A DNA stretch of 55,242 nt. It comes from an uncultured Bacteroidales bacterium (GTDB lineage: Bacteria; Bacteroidota; Bacteroidia; Bacteroidales; UBA932). Made by a program: the position numbers and the translations under genes. Positions 27,303 through 38,200 of the stretch are shown here, in pieces. The notes beneath the pieces were generated by a model. That model was not told the DNA's origin, did not search any database, and worked only from the letters and a program-made list of their open reading frames with translations. Positions within the stretch are counted from its first letter, which is position 1. Each line of letters begins with the position of its first letter. The stretch covers positions 1-55,242 of the forward strand of contig CALVDP010000009.1 in the NCBI GenBank assembly GCA_944326315.1, in the 5' to 3' direction.

Positions 27303-28862
27303 TCATTCCCTCATCCGCACATAATCGCTCGGAAGTTTATTATAATATTCCTTGAAACACCGGGTAAAATAACTTGGGGTATTGAAGCCGGTTTCGTAAC
27401 ATATTTCAGCTATTGTCATGTCAGTGGAAAGCAGAAGATATTTGGCTTTCCTGAGTCTGCAGTTTCTTACGAATTCATGAGGTGAGATGCCGGAGAGCCT
27501 CTTCATTATCCTGTAAAACTGTACGCGGCTGAATCCGAGTTCTTCACTCAGCCAGTCAACTGTAAGATCGGAATTTGACATGTTGTTATTGATGAGTTCC
27601 TTCAGATTCATGATGAATTCTCTGTCTTTGGCACTCAGTTTTGTCTCATCCACATCGAATTCTGACTCCATGAAGTTCTGCAAATGATTGTTTTGCGTGG
27701 CTGCTTCAAGTTCGGACGAAAGTTTTTCAAGCTTATCCTGACTGTTATTCAGCTCCTTATTGAGAGAATTACGCTGGTGGAGAAGCACTGCCAGTGCTGC
27801 GATAAGTATTATTGCCACAACCATGATAGATACCACCGTCCACAGAAGAATCTTCTGTATGTTATAGCTTCTTGACAATGTATGCAGCTTTCCGTTTACC
27901 GAGCGAATTTTCATTTCCTGCTCGGAAAGATGGCTGGACTGCATCCTCATCAATTCGGCATTGCTGCGGTCAACAAAGGCAGTCTCAAGTATGTAGTTTT
28001 TCTTGTAGTCGTGTCCCTGAAGGATATTCATTGCAGTCTGTATGACTTTGTCGCCTCCGGTAGGGTAGACAAATGACGCGTCAAGGACACCTTCGAGCAC
28101 AAGATTCACTCCTCCGGACGTACCTGCAAGAGCGTCTATTCCCACAAAAGAAATACTCTGCTCCATACCCATGCTCTTAGCTGCCTGAAAAGCCCCGTAC
28201 GCCATCATGTCATTATGGGCGAATACAAGGTCAATACTGTCCATTTCGGAGATGATTTCAAGCATCTCCCCATAGGCGGTCTTTTCCTGCCACTGCGCAT
28301 CACGGCTACACATCAGATTTATTTCCTTGTTTTCCTTCAAAACGTCAACAAAGCCATTATGTCTCTCCTGGGCAGGCGAAGAACTCATCAATCCCGTAAG
28401 TTCAACTACATTACCTCCCTGGCGCAACATTCTGGAGACATAATGGCCTATTGATTTCCCTATCTGATAGTTGTCAGCACCGATGAATGCCGTCATATTG
28501 TCTGAAGCTATCTTCCTGTCCACTACAACGACAGGTATTCCCTGTTCCAGAGCCTTCTCGACTGCAGGAGTGACAGGTTCCGCCTCATTAGGCGCTACCA
28601 CAAGAAGATCTACGCCTTGTGAAATGAAATACTCTATATCTTGAATCTGGCGCCTTGAATCGTCCTCTGCCGATCTGATTTCCAGATTTAATCCGGGATA
28701 AAAAAACGCCTCAAGCTGCATCTCATTGTTCATCTTGACGCGCCAGTCATCTGTGCTGCATTGGGACACACCGATATTGTATTCCTGAACCTGGGACCTC
28801 AGGCAGGAGCACACTGTCATCGCTGACATCACGAAAGATAATATGATTGCCGCATACTTCAT
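27303..28862 (-). CDS. Transmembrane regulator: periplasmic sugar-binding domain + AraC output
   Basis: 519 residues. The N-terminal signal or lipoprotein segment is followed by a LacI/RbsB-type periplasmic-binding domain (about 30-320; GVSQCSTDDWRVKMN, VVVVDRKIASDN, AHNDMMAYGAFQAAK), one transmembrane helix (about 338-361), a short coiled coil, and an AraC-type double HTH (about 415-519; WLSEELGFSRVQFYRIMKRL, FNTPSYFTRCFKEYY). The histidine kinase and receiver modules of hybrid two-component PUL regulators are absent. The Bacteroides thetaiotaomicron fructan sensor BT1754 has the same type of periplasmic domain and binds fructose. It probably activates the downstream operon. I start at 28862; the upstream ATG at 28880 lacks a signal-like extension. 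Confidence 0.85.
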   Translation of the reverse strand: MKYAAIILSFVMSAMTVCSCLRSQVQEYNIGVSQCSTDDWRVKMNNEMQLEAFFYPGLNLEIRSAEDDSRRQIQDIEYFISQGVDLLVVAPNEAEPVTPAVEKALEQGIPVVVVDRKIASDNMTAFIGADNYQIGKSIGHYVSRMLRQGGNVVELTGLMSSSPAQERHNGFVDVLKENKEINLMCSRDAQWQEKTAYGEMLEIISEMDSIDLVFAHNDMMAYGAFQAAKSMGMEQSISFVGIDALAGTSGGVNLVLEGVLDASFVYPTGGDKVIQTAMNILQGHDYKKNYILETAFVDRSNAELMRMQSSHLSEQEMKIRSVNGKLHTLSRSYNIQKILLWTVVSIMVVAIILIAALAVLLHQRNSLNKELNNSQDKLEKLSSELEAATQNNHLQNFMESEFDVDETKLSAKDREFIMNLKELINNNMSNSDLTVDWLSEELGFSRVQFYRIMKRLSGISPHEFVRNCRLRKAKYLLLSTDMTIAEICYETGFNTPSYFTRCFKEYYNKLPSDYVRMRE

Positions 28863-28945
28863 TTGAAACAAAAGTAACAAATGACATATCGGACAAATAT
28901 CACTTTCTATTCAAAATAGGCAACAGATGTTACAAATCCGGCATA

Positions 28946-28984
28946 TAAAAAAAAAGACCCCGGATTTCATACCCGGAGTCTTTC
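28946..28984 (-). terminator. Intrinsic terminator of the foldase gene
   Basis: On the minus strand, a roughly 10-bp GC-rich stem (one mismatch) runs from about 28984 to 28955 and is followed by nine T. It lies 22 bases after the foldase stop. Confidence 0.85.
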
Positions 28985-29005
28985 ATTCGTATTGTCTGCT
29001 TCTTT

Positions 29006-31102
29006 CTAGAAGAAACGTGCTCTGTTGTCTTCCACACCGGCATCCTGCATCATGACAGGAAGAAGGGACTGTGAAGCATAGTATGACATCTGGGCGGCCC
29101 TGTTTTTCACATCCTCCTCAGTGAATGAGGCTCCTGTATCATGTGAAATGACCTTGTAGACATACACTCCTATGGATCCTGCGAGAGGGGCTGATATCAC
29201 GCCTTCTTCAGCCACTGAGACGGCACCTATGAACTTAGGGTCAAGACCCTGGTTCATGTATGAAGAGAATGATATACCCTCTCTGGTGCTTACGCTTGTG
29301 CCGAGAGTGTCAGCTATGGCCTCCATCGAGCCCAGACCGGCTATCTTCCCGGCTACCTCGGCAGCTTTCTTTTCGCCCAGCTTCTGATTGTATATGATGG
29401 AGCGGATTCCAGAAGCAGCTTCGGATACAGGTGTATAGCCTTTCTTGTGAATCTTCTTCAAGGCAGCCACGACATAATAGTCGTTGTTTATGTTAAGGAC
29501 ATTGGAAACTTTCCCTTCCTTGGCCTCATAAGCCCACTTGGATATCTCCTTAGTCCTGTCGTTCACGGAACCTATATTCTCTTCGCCCTCGCGGAGATTA
29601 TTCCTTGTGAGGACAGCAAGTCCTTCTTCGTCAGCCACTTTCCTGAAAGTCTCATATTTGCCGTCGGCCTTGGTGGCAAGCTCGTTTGCCTGCACGTAAT
29701 ACTCGTTGATGGTATTTCCGCTCGGAAGAGCCTCTTTCTCAAGGATGGCTACCTTCTTCTTGAGAATCGGAGAAGTCCTGTCAGTCACTTCCACGATATG
29801 CTTGCCATAATTCGTCTCCACCACGTAGATGTCTCCCACCTTTGCCGTGAATATGGACTCAAGTCCAGGGAACATCGAATTCTTGGTCATCCAGCCATAA
29901 TCTCCCGGCTCTCCTGACTGAGGGTTGCTGAATGCCGAATACTGTGCCGCAACATTGCCGAAATTGTCCTTGCCGCTTTTCAGTACATTCAGGAGGCTGT
30001 CAGCCAGGTCTGTCTGAACGCCCTGGAGAAGCACACCCTTCACGAATACGGAATCAGGAACCATCGCTGTCTCCATCACACGTGCCACATAGAAGGTATT
30101 ATCCTTGGTAATCACCTCTGACACAGCCCCGGCACCGCTCTTGGAATCGAATACGAAATTGTCCACGTCAGCAGCCACGGTCCTCAGTTCGCCTTTCTTG
30201 TACCATTCGTCAGTATACTGCCTGTCAGAATTCTTCATCAGGAAATTCCTGACATTGTCTGCCGAAGAGAATTCATCATAGACGTCAACGACCTTCTGGT
30301 TGGCATCGGATATGTCTGTCTTTGAAGGCTTCACCTCATACACGACATATTCTATATCCCTGCTTGCATCCTGCCTGTAAAGCTTCTTGTGGGCATTGTA
30401 ATAATCCCTGATCTCGGCATCAGACACAGCTATTGTCGTATCCCTCTGATAGCCGTAAGGAAGCATCACGAACTCCACGGATACGGAGTTGTTGTTGGCA
30501 GCTATCTCATCAGTCATCATGAGAGGATTGATGAAATTGCCTGCATTGAACAGACTGTTGTATTTCACATAATACTGGTCCGTAGTCACCGTATTCTGAA
30601 GGTAGTCCCAGAACATCTTTGCCTGTCCGGACTGGTCATACTGCATGCTGTGGAGATAATTGCTGAGCATATCCTTGGAGAATGCCCCGGTCTCATCGAC
30701 AAATATCTGTGAAACAAGAGGGGAGACCATATCTCCGGATGTAAGGTCAACAAGCTCGGCCTCGCCTACCTGTATGCCTGCCTTCTTGGCTTCAGGAAGG
30801 AACATGTACCTGTCCACGAATGTCTTCCATGCCATATTCCTCACATATTCCATCTCCTGGTCGGTATTGGCATTTCTCCGGTACATATACTCGAAGACAC
30901 GGTTCTGATAGTTCAGCTCGTTGTCAAAATCCTGATATGACACCGAGTTCCCGTCAATCTTGCCGACACGGTACTTGGATGACATCGATGAAGCCACCTG
31001 GCTGATGGTATTAGGGTCGATGATAAACGAAAGCAGAGCCAGTGCTATCACTACCGAAATCAGTATGCCGAACTTAACTCTGATTTTTTCAAGAACAGCC
31101 AT
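29006..31102 (-). CDS. ppiD: PpiD/SurA-like periplasmic peptidyl-prolyl isomerase
   Basis: 698 residues anchored by one N-terminal transmembrane helix (FGILISVVIALALLSFII). A SurA_N-like chaperone region with the KIDGNSVSYQDFDNELNYQ start follows, then a parvulin domain in the middle (NPQSGEPGDYGWMTKNSMFPGLESIF) and a second, more divergent parvulin-like stretch. It assists folding of outer-membrane proteins from the periplasmic face of the inner membrane. It ends in a strong terminator. It lies 78 bases after lptC in an envelope-biogenesis block. Confidence 0.88.
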   Translation of the reverse strand: MAVLEKIRVKFGILISVVIALALLSFIIDPNTISQVASSMSSKYRVGKIDGNSVSYQDFDNELNYQNRVFEYMYRRNANTDQEMEYVRNMAWKTFVDRYMFLPEAKKAGIQVGEAELVDLTSGDMVSPLVSQIFVDETGAFSKDMLSNYLHSMQYDQSGQAKMFWDYLQNTVTTDQYYVKYNSLFNAGNFINPLMMTDEIAANNNSVSVEFVMLPYGYQRDTTIAVSDAEIRDYYNAHKKLYRQDASRDIEYVVYEVKPSKTDISDANQKVVDVYDEFSSADNVRNFLMKNSDRQYTDEWYKKGELRTVAADVDNFVFDSKSGAGAVSEVITKDNTFYVARVMETAMVPDSVFVKGVLLQGVQTDLADSLLNVLKSGKDNFGNVAAQYSAFSNPQSGEPGDYGWMTKNSMFPGLESIFTAKVGDIYVVETNYGKHIVEVTDRTSPILKKKVAILEKEALPSGNTINEYYVQANELATKADGKYETFRKVADEEGLAVLTRNNLREGEENIGSVNDRTKEISKWAYEAKEGKVSNVLNINNDYYVVAALKKIHKKGYTPVSEAASGIRSIIYNQKLGEKKAAEVAGKIAGLGSMEAIADTLGTSVSTREGISFSSYMNQGLDPKFIGAVSVAEEGVISAPLAGSIGVYVYKVISHDTGASFTEEDVKNRAAQMSYYASQSLLPVMMQDAGVEDNRARFF

Positions 31103-31180
31103 TTTTCTATAAAATTTAAATTATTTCTATGGTCAATATATTATGGAGCGCGAAGATAGCAATTTTAGTTGAATCTTTGA

Positions 31181-31825
31181 CTATTTTTTTATTAAAGGTC
31201 CTATAAAATTGACGGAATCTATTATTACCTCAGTACTGTCATGCACTATGACGCCATAGCTGTCGAACGGACGGAGTATGACAGAATTCCTTGCCCTCTG
31301 GTCCGATTCCATGCCATAGCCCTGCATGTAGCCGTCAGGAGAGTAGAGCTTGACATAACAGTCCGTATATATCTTCTCGTTCTTCCTGTCCCAGTAAAGG
31401 GTATCGGTCTCCATGACTTCCTGGTTGATGATATTCTTGACCACTACATTTCCGTAAGCTTCCCACTGCTCGCTGTCATCTTTCTCGACTTTCACGTGCC
31501 TGCCGTTATCGGCTGTTATCTCGGTCTCAAGAAGACCTTCCTCATTATACCCGAATACGGCAAGCCCCTTCGGGAATATCTCATACGACATGGAATCATT
31601 CTGATAACGTTCCATGACATCGGCTTCCATCCTCATCTGCAGCTTGCCGTTCTCGGACTGCACCACAAACATATTGTCCACAGTCTGTACCGGAGCTTCG
31701 TCGAGGTCAATCTTTTCAGCCGTACCGAGATCACCGCCTCCGCAGGAAGACAAAACGAAAGCGGAGCCCAGGACAAAAGTCCGGGCTGCCGCATAAAAAA
31801 CATTATATCTCAATCTTCCGTACAA
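31181..31825 (-). CDS. lptC: LPS export periplasmic protein LptC
   Basis: 214 residues. An N-terminal lipoprotein-like signal (FVLSSCGGG) precedes a single OstA/LptC beta-jellyroll: VVQSENGKLQMRMEADVMERY, ITADNGRHVKVE, YGNVVVKN and DTLYWDRKNEKIYTD are characteristic. LptC links the LptBFG extractor to LptA in lipopolysaccharide transport. Here it appears lipid-anchored rather than held by a plain helix, as is common in this phylum. It starts 13 bases after the TPR gene. Confidence 0.88.
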   Translation of the reverse strand: MYGRLRYNVFYAAARTFVLGSAFVLSSCGGGDLGTAEKIDLDEAPVQTVDNMFVVQSENGKLQMRMEADVMERYQNDSMSYEIFPKGLAVFGYNEEGLLETEITADNGRHVKVEKDDSEQWEAYGNVVVKNIINQEVMETDTLYWDRKNEKIYTDCYVKLYSPDGYMQGYGMESDQRARNSVILRPFDSYGVIVHDSTEVIIDSVNFIGPLIKK

Positions 31826-31838
31826 GACCGCACAGATA

Positions 31839-33152
31839 TTACTGCTGTGTCTTCACAGTAGTGACTGCACGCATTCCCTGGCATGATACGGTGTATGAAT
31901 CACCGTCAGTGACATTGTACATGAACGCCTCTGCAGCCTGCGGGTAATACTGGCGGAACTGTGCTATGTGCTTGTCAGCCTCTTCTGCAAGGGTAGGGTC
32001 AGCATTCTTGGCCTTTACCATATAGTCCACAGCCACCCAGTAAGGTGCCCTTCTCTCTATTTCATTGCCCTGGCATACAAGGGAGCCCCAGATGGTACCG
32101 ATAAGCATATAGGCCTTTCCGGCAATCGACGGGTCAAGTTCCGCAGCCTTGAGAGCGTAGTTGAATGCTGTGGCATTCTTCGAATTCTTGAAGGCGAATG
32201 CGGCAGCCTCGTAAGAATACTGGGCATCAGTGATATTGTCTGATTCAGGGAATGCAATGGCCTCATCTATATACTTGATGGCATTGTCAACATCTCCTTC
32301 AGCGGAATAAATCTGATAGAGGAAGTGCGCAGAACTGTATGAAGGATCAAGCCTGTGCATGCTGTTTGCAGCATTCTTGAACAGGTCATTGTCAGTACAG
32401 CCTTCTGTAGAAGCAAGCATCTTGACGATGTTGGTAGCAAGCTGGAGATCATCCGGAGCAGCCTCATATCTCGGGGTGAAAAGGGCAATAAGATTTTCGC
32501 AGCTTGCCACATTGCTGGATATGAAGAGACTTTCGCAGTCTGTCCGTATCTTCTCAATGTCAGGAGTCTGCTTCATCTGTTCGAGAAGTTCCATCACCTT
32601 GTTGTAGTCATTGATGACATCCTCGGCCATTATCGATCCGTTCTGATAAAGCTGGCATGCAGTATTGAGCTGGAACAGAAGGATCTGAGGTTTCACTTCA
32701 GCCTGGTTGGCATCTATGATTACATTGAATTCGTCATAAAGCCTCTGCGGATCGTCCTTGACATAATTGATCATGTCGAGTCCCTTGTTGTTAAGGGCGG
32801 TGACAGCGTACTTAGGATAATACTGTGCCCTTATGTCATGGAGAGTCAGCAGCGTATCAATGAGCGACTCCACATATATAGAGTTGTTCCTGTTCTCGTT
32901 GATGAGACGCCTGTAGAGAGATGTGCCGTTTATGAGCATTGTCTGGTTGGCCGTAGGAGGGCAAAGCTGGTATGCTTTCCTCCAGTTCGGAAGAGCGTCG
33001 TCATAATTTTTCTGCTTATAATACTCGTTGTAATAAGACAGATACTTGATACACTCCGCACTGTCAGCACCGTACTTCCCCTGAGCGGAAGCGATGCAAG
33101 CTCCTGTCAACATGAAAATGACAGAAAAAAACAAAAGAACATTTTTTTTCAT
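31839..33152 (-). CDS. Secreted tetratricopeptide repeat protein
   Basis: 437 residues with a signal peptide (ending IASA-Q) and several TPR motifs (YYKQKNYDDALPNWRKAYQL near the start, AIKYIDEAIAFPE, ATAFNYALKAAELDPS). TPR arrays mediate protein contacts; the periplasm is the likely location. It lies between an outer-membrane protein gene and lptC, so a scaffold role in envelope assembly is plausible but unproven. Confidence 0.75.
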   Translation of the reverse strand: MKKNVLLFFSVIFMLTGACIASAQGKYGADSAECIKYLSYYNEYYKQKNYDDALPNWRKAYQLCPPTANQTMLINGTSLYRRLINENRNNSIYVESLIDTLLTLHDIRAQYYPKYAVTALNNKGLDMINYVKDDPQRLYDEFNVIIDANQAEVKPQILLFQLNTACQLYQNGSIMAEDVINDYNKVMELLEQMKQTPDIEKIRTDCESLFISSNVASCENLIALFTPRYEAAPDDLQLATNIVKMLASTEGCTDNDLFKNAANSMHRLDPSYSSAHFLYQIYSAEGDVDNAIKYIDEAIAFPESDNITDAQYSYEAAAFAFKNSKNATAFNYALKAAELDPSIAGKAYMLIGTIWGSLVCQGNEIERRAPYWVAVDYMVKAKNADPTLAEEADKHIAQFRQYYPQAAEAFMYNVTDGDSYTVSCQGMRAVTTVKTQQ

Positions 33153-33183
33153 ATTGCAATAAGTTTGTTTCCCATCTGAAATG

Positions 33184-34506
33184 TCATTGATACTGGGTCT
33201 TCTGGAACCAGATATCGAATATGTTGAATCCCACTACGAAAGACACATATCTCTCCCTTACCATATTTGTTCTCAGACTACCTCTCTGTCCTACGTCAAT
33301 ACCGAGCGTAAGGCCGTTATATCCCCTGAAAACCGGCAGCGTGACACCGAAGGTAAGACCCATGGAGTTCACCATATTGCCGTCCAGCTTGTAATATGCC
33401 TGCTCGTAATATGCCCCGACCCTGTACGCACAGCGCCGGAGATAATACCTGATATCGTTCCTGTTTGGAACTATCTCGAATCCTGCACGGAAAGACTGTG
33501 ACACACTCGAAGAGAAGACAGAAGCCCCGTTCACGGAATAGCCGTCATACGCATCCATTCCGCTCCTGCGCCAGTCGGATCTCAGGTAATCAAACTCCAC
33601 ACTCCACTTCTCGCCTTTCTTGAACAACACACCCACACCAAGCTCCCCGGCTATCTTCAGATTGTTGTCTCTTCCGTTCACCATATCTGAATATATCAGA
33701 GTATCCACTATCTCGGCCGTATTCTTGTTCTCATAATAGATTGTATGGCCTTTCATGTTGGTATTCAACTTGTATGTGGCACCGAGCACCATGAACATGT
33801 CGTTGCCGAGCGGCTGCTGGTACTGCAGTCCGAACTTCCCTGTAAAGCCTCTCACAAGAAGCTCGTACCCGCTGTTAAGGGATGCATAGGAGGTATTGCT
33901 GAAATTCTCGTTATACACCTTATCCAGGTTCCCGAAATAATAAATGGCCTGCGCTCCCACAGACAGCCTCTTCCAGAATGTGACACCGCCGCCGACAAAA
34001 AGCTGGTAGACACTGCCTTCACCATAAGTGTTGTAGGTGATGTTTCCCGTGTTGCCTATGATGTCAGGGTCAGTCTGCTTCAGTCTGATATTATATCCAA
34101 GGTCACTGAACGGGGTGATGCCAACCATCATTGCCGAAGACCTGTATATCGGGAAACTGATCACGAAATTATACATGTTGAATGTATTTTTCCCTGACCT
34201 GAGATCATTCTGTCTGAAAATGGTATTCTTCTGGACAATACCGAAATCAGCCATGAAAGCGCTGCTGTCCCTCGCGGTCACTGCAGCTGGATTCATTATG
34301 TTAAGGAAACGCCTGTTGTTCGAGGCTATACCGGTCCCGCCCATACTTTTGTTATAGGCCGTGCCTTCCTTCGACAATTCACCAAGACCGAACACGGAAT
34401 ATGGCGAATACGCTCCATAGGATCCGCCCGTCTGACCTGCAGCAGGCAGACAGAAGCACATGAATCCAATCAAAACAATCAAGTAAAACCTATCCAGCAT
34501 ATTCAT
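33184..34506 (-). CDS. Outer-membrane beta-barrel protein, FadL/OmpP1-like N terminus
   Basis: 440 residues: a signal peptide (ending AAG-Q), then YSVFGLGELSKEGTAYNKSMGGTGIASN, an N-terminal pattern shared by Bacteroidota barrel proteins related to FadL/OmpP1, and many alternating amphipathic strands. The function is unknown. The ATG at 34506 overlaps the coaX stop by 17 bases (the alternative at 34500 by 11). Confidence 0.7.
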   Translation of the reverse strand: MNMLDRFYLIVLIGFMCFCLPAAGQTGGSYGAYSPYSVFGLGELSKEGTAYNKSMGGTGIASNNRRFLNIMNPAAVTARDSSAFMADFGIVQKNTIFRQNDLRSGKNTFNMYNFVISFPIYRSSAMMVGITPFSDLGYNIRLKQTDPDIIGNTGNITYNTYGEGSVYQLFVGGGVTFWKRLSVGAQAIYYFGNLDKVYNENFSNTSYASLNSGYELLVRGFTGKFGLQYQQPLGNDMFMVLGATYKLNTNMKGHTIYYENKNTAEIVDTLIYSDMVNGRDNNLKIAGELGVGVLFKKGEKWSVEFDYLRSDWRRSGMDAYDGYSVNGASVFSSSVSQSFRAGFEIVPNRNDIRYYLRRCAYRVGAYYEQAYYKLDGNMVNSMGLTFGVTLPVFRGYNGLTLGIDVGQRGSLRTNMVRERYVSFVVGFNIFDIWFQKTQYQ

Positions 34507-35206
34507 CGGCCAGTATAGCTAATCCCATCAAAACTAAATTACAAACTACAAAGATGGCGTTTTTAACGCGTTTTGCAAAATAAATTGCATCCCCGCCCGT
34601 AAAAATGACTATATTTCCAGGGTAAAGGGCCAAATAGCCTTGAATTTCAAACATTATGCCCGACACGACTCCGGATTCGACGGAAGAGACGAGAGATGTC
34701 CCCCTTTCTTCTATATGGTCAGGGGTGTCAAGCAGGGGAAGAGACTTGGAATACCTGTTCAGAGACTTGAACCTGGTACGGCATCCTGGAGAAATATTGC
34801 CTCCAGAGTATTTGCCGTCGGCATCCACGAAATCTACGGTAAGAGTAGTGCCGAAATCGAATATGGTACATCCCTTTCCCTTAAAAAGATATCTTGCGGC
34901 ATATATCGATGCAAAACGGTCGGGAGACAGATAGTGCGGTATATCCCCTTCTCCATACACATCCTTACACGACGGGGAGACAAGCATGAGATGCCCGCAT
35001 GATGCCTTCAGACGCTGTATATCCGAGGGTGCAATTTCCCTCGAAGAAGCCACGGCAAGCACATCCGGCCTGTTCCTGCCGGCAAGGGAAAGGATGAAGT
35101 CTGTCATCCTCTCTCCCTGATAACGGAATGTCTTCCCCAGGGTAACCCCTTCGGCCCATGCCGCCTTAAGTGCGGTATTGCCGATATCCACTACAAGATT
35201 TGCCAT
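34490..35206 (-). CDS. coaX: Type III pantothenate kinase
   Basis: 238 residues, slightly short for the family. The ASKHA-fold DIGNT motif is at residues 6-10, followed by FDFGTTLTVDFVDADGKYSGGNISPG and a terminal FTGGDA. It phosphorylates pantothenate, the first step of coenzyme A synthesis, in the cytoplasm. It overlaps the outer-membrane protein gene downstream, suggesting one transcript through to the envelope genes. Confidence 0.95.
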   Translation of the reverse strand: MANLVVDIGNTALKAAWAEGVTLGKTFRYQGERMTDFILSLAGRNRPDVLAVASSREIAPSDIQRLKASCGHLMLVSPSCKDVYGEGDIPHYLSPDRFASIYAARYLFKGKGCTIFDFGTTLTVDFVDADGKYSGGNISPGCRTRFKSLNRYSKSLPLLDTPDHIEERGTSLVSSVESGVVSGIMFEIQGYLALYPGNIVIFTGGDAIYFAKRVKNAIFVVCNLVLMGLAILADEYAG

Positions 35207-35253
35207 AATTTCTAACGAATGCCGGACACAATATGTCAGATCGGTAAAGTTAC

Positions 35254-38200
35254 TTATAATTTCTTCAATATCGAGTATGCCTTGGACAGACTTTCAACAT
35301 TCCTTACAAAAATCCTCAGCCTGCTGTCATTCTGTTTGAGGTCGAAAAGGGAAGGATTCTTGTTGATGTTTTCAAGTATGGAAGAGAATTTCCCCGAACG
35401 GTAGTACGCTGAAAGGGGATTGGATATGAAGAAGCATATCATCACTCCGTTCTTCACTATTATCTTCTCGAAGCCGAGGCTTTCGCCCTTCTGCCTTATC
35501 TTCACTATTTCAAACAGCCTGTCCAGCTCTTCCGGAATCCTGCCGAACCTGTCCTCAAGCCTTCTTCTGTACAGGTCAAGAGTCTTTTCATCCGTGATGG
35601 AATCCAGTTCCTTGTATATCCTTATCTTCTCTGCAGTGACATCTATGTAGCTGTCCGGTATCAAGGCCACCTGATCCGTCTCTATGGTACAGTCTGAGAC
35701 ATAAGATTCCCCTGATTTTCCGGATACGGCACCTGCCTCCACGCCAAGTTCCTCCATGGCCTCGGCAAGTATCTTCTGATAGGTCTCCAGTCCCATGTCT
35801 GATATGAATCCGCTCTGTTCGGCTCCAAGAAGGTTCCCGGCCCCCCTTATGTCAAGATCCTGCATGGCTATGTTGAAGCCGCTTCCAAGGTCGGAAAAAG
35901 CCTCTATCGCCTTGAGGCGTCTCCTGGCCTCATCCGTGATGGACACAAGAGGCGGTACTATCAGATAGCAGAAAGCCCTCCTGTTAGAACGGCCGACTCT
36001 TCCCCTGAGCTGGTGGAGATCGCTCAGCCCTATATTCTGAGCCTGGTTTATGATGATGGTATTGGCATTCGGTATATCAAGCCCGTTCTCTATGATTGTC
36101 GTGCAGAGAAGCATGTCATAATCCCCGGCCATAAACTCAAGAATCCTGTCTTCCAGCATTTTAGGCTCCATCTGGCCGTGAGCTACACATATTTTCATAT
36201 CAGGTTCGATCCTGTGAAGTATGTCATATATGGACTGAAGCTCTTCCACACGGTTATGCACGAAGAATATCTGACCGCCCCTATTCAGCTCATAATCAAT
36301 TATGCGGCGCACTTCATCATGGTCGAAAAGCATGATCTCAGTCTGGACAGGTATCCTGTTGGGCGGGGGAGTGTTTATGATGGAAAGATCCCTCGCCCCG
36401 AGAAGCGAGAACTGGAGAGTCCTAGGTATCGGGGTCGCAGTCAGGGTGAGCGTGTCCACAGAGGCCTTCATCTGCCTCAGCTTCTCCTTCGCGCTCACTC
36501 CGAACTTCTGTTCCTCATCTATTATAAGAAGTCCCAGATCCTTGAACTCAAAACCTTTCCCGATAAGCTTATGTGTACCTATGACAATATCCACATTTCC
36601 GGATTTCATCCGTTTCTGTATGTCGGATATCTCCTTGGCGGTACGCAGACGGCTCACGAATTCAATATTGCACGGGAAATCCTTGAGTCTGCTGCTGAAT
36701 GTATTGTAATGCTGCAGTGCAAGTATGGTAGTAGGGACGAGCACAGCCACCTGCTTGCTGTCAGCCACAGCCTTGAAAGCCGCCCTTATCGCCACCTCGG
36801 TCTTTCCGAAGCCGACATCGCCGCATATGAGCCTGTCCATCGGGCAGTCCGCCTCCATATCTTTCTTCACAGCCTTCACGGCCTTCTCCTGATCCGGAGT
36901 ATCCTCGTACATGAACGAAGATTCGAGCTCTTCCTGCATATAAGAATCAGGAGAGAATGCAAACCCGCTGACACTTTTCCTCTTGGCATACAGTTGTATA
37001 AGCTCCTTGGCTATATCCTTGACCTTCTTCTTGGTGCTGGTCTTGAGATTCTGCCATACCTTGGAGCCCAGCTTGTATATCTTGGGCGGTTCGGCATCCT
37101 TGGGCTTGTATCTCGATATCTTATGGAGAGAATGCACGGACACAAGCACCGTATCATTGTCCTTGTATATCAGCTTGACGACCTCATGCATCCTGCCCTT
37201 GTCATCCCTTACACGCACAAGACCGCCGAATATGCCCACCCCATGGTCAATATGGACCACATAGTCGCCTATATTGAAGGATGTAAGGTCATTAATTGTC
37301 AGTTGCTCGCTCTTCTCCACGCTACGCCTTATGGTCACCCTGTGGAACCTGTCGAAAATCTCATGGTCGGAATAACAGCAGATCCTGTCCTGATTGTCGA
37401 CAAACCCGCTGTGTATGTTCTTTCCTGGACAGAATTCAGGTATGACACCGCCATACTGAGACAATATTGACCTCAATCTTTCCAGCTGGGATTCTTTCTC
37501 ACCATATATATATACTTTCCACCCTTCCTCTGTCCTTTTCCTGATATCCTCCACAAGTAGCTCGAAATTCTTGTTGAATACAGGCTGGGGAGAAATGTCG
37601 AAACGAACCTGGACGGAATCCTGCATGGAAAGGGGAGTGTCTATATACACATGCCTGAACCTCAGTAGCTCCCCGAAGAAAGGCAAGGTCCTGTACATGT
37701 CCGGTGAATCCAGCCACACCGTCACGTCATCGGGGAAAAGCTCGGTAAGCGGCACTCCGTCTTCATCGGCAGAGACAAGTTCCGGATATATGTCAGCCTG
37801 GTCCACATGCTTCTCAGACAGCTGCGTATTGCAGTCGAAGACACTTATGCTCTCCACCTCATTTCCGAAAAAGGATATCCTGAAAGGATTGTTGAACGAA
37901 TACGAGAACACATCCACAAGACCTCCCCTCACTGCATACTGCCCCGGTACGGAGACAAAATCGACCTTGGAAAAGCCCTCTGACGAAAGTTTACTGCAGA
38001 AAACGTCAAAATCAAGCTCTTGCCCCTTCTTCACCGTCACTACGGCAGACTTCATCTTATCCCCAGAAGGAACATTCTCCTCCAGCGCATCCGGATAAGT
38101 GACAATGACAGTCAGTCCGTCCGAAGTATCCCTGTCGGTAATACGTCCAAGTGCCGAAGTCCTCTGCACCTCAAGGGAAGCCTTATAGTTGCTCCGCTCT

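Noticed and set aside
36013..37470. 485-codon plus-strand frame inside mfd
   Set aside because: It is antisense to conserved Mfd helicase motifs and has no protein-family resemblance.
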